Notes under the pieces: model-generated | The model's input: the letters and a program-made list of their open reading frames with translations, nothing else | Databases searched by the model: none | What the model was told of the DNA's origin: nothing | DNA from: Candidatus Rokuibacteriota bacterium | GTDB taxonomy: Bacteria > Methylomirabilota > Methylomirabilia > Rokubacteriales > CSP1-6 | Direction: 5' to 3' | Length of the DNA: 52,220 bases | Assembly (NCBI GenBank): GCA_016209635.1 | Contig: JACQWC010000061.1 | Location: 1-52,220 of the forward strand | Made by a program: the position numbers and the translations under genes | Shown here: positions 52,208 to 52,220 of the stretch, piece after piece | Numbering within the stretch: position 1 is the first letter of the stretch | How the letters are laid out: the number at the start of each line of letters is the position of its first letter

Positions 52208-52220
52208 TTCACTTTTTGAA
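52208..52220. promoter_or_regulatory. Candidate operator, inverted repeat TTCA-N5-TGAA
   Basis: TTCACTTTTTGAA at the right edge has perfect 4-bp arms around a T-rich centre, about 40 bases upstream of the regulator ATG. It is the most AT-rich stretch in the vicinity, fitting an autoregulatory site of the winged-helix protein. The window ends inside it, so any longer arm (GTTCA needs a following C) cannot be seen. Confidence 0.35.

Overview
This is a 52 kb, very GC-rich stretch of a bacterial chromosome devoted almost entirely to surface polysaccharide and glycan biosynthesis. I count 42 complete genes and one gene cut by the left edge. No tRNA, rRNA, CRISPR array, insertion sequence or phage gene was seen, and no gap between genes exceeds about 105 bases. 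GTG and TTG starts are common and most genes touch or overlap. The mix (EPS-type winged-helix regulator, WecA/CapD-type initiator, gmd/rmd with Wzm/Wzt, nonulosonate genes) suits a Gram-negative with an outer membrane. The style resembles uncultured high-GC lineages such as Rokubacteria/Methylomirabilota or deltaproteobacterial groups. That placement is a guess.

Left block (1-11590, minus strand). The sequence reads rmd, gmd, wzm, wzt, a three-domain glycosyltransferase, a C-methyltransferase and two paralogous glycosyltransferases, then the first codons of another glycosyltransferase. It looks like a GDP-D-rhamnose pathway joined to an ABC-type O-polysaccharide exporter whose ATPase carries a carbohydrate-binding C-terminal domain. 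A good sigma-70-like promoter lies directly in front of rmd.

Middle block (11693-20491, plus strand). Seven genes diverge from rmd: a coiled-coil methyltransferase built on exact 21-bp repeats, a two-domain glycosyltransferase, a methyltransferase with an Ig-like tail, another glycosyltransferase, a PIG-V-like membrane mannosyltransferase, a small methyltransferase and a GtrB-like GT2. The coiled-coil methyltransferase beside Wzm/Wzt suggests a WbdD-like chain terminator and length ruler.

Right block (20505-52168, minus strand). Twenty-seven genes form one unbroken chain headed by a winged-helix regulator with a Rossmann-like tail. It holds a nearly complete legionaminic-acid-type set with the GDP-linked branch known from Campylobacter: PtmE-, PtmF- and PtmA-like proteins, LegB, LegC, NeuC/LegG-, NeuD/LegH-, NeuB/LegI- and NeuA/LegF-like proteins. 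A second NeuB carries a fused TIM barrel and a second cytidylyltransferase has a problematic start. The block also holds a Wzx flippase, two membrane proteins suited to polymerisation, transfer or ligation, a WecA-like initiator fused to the membrane/Rossmann half of CapD, a radical SAM protein, an asparagine synthetase-like amidotransferase, methyltransferases and several glycosyltransferases. The likely picture is two systems side by side: an ABC-exported, possibly D-rhamnose-containing polymer, and a Wzx-dependent glycan containing one or two nonulosonic acids.
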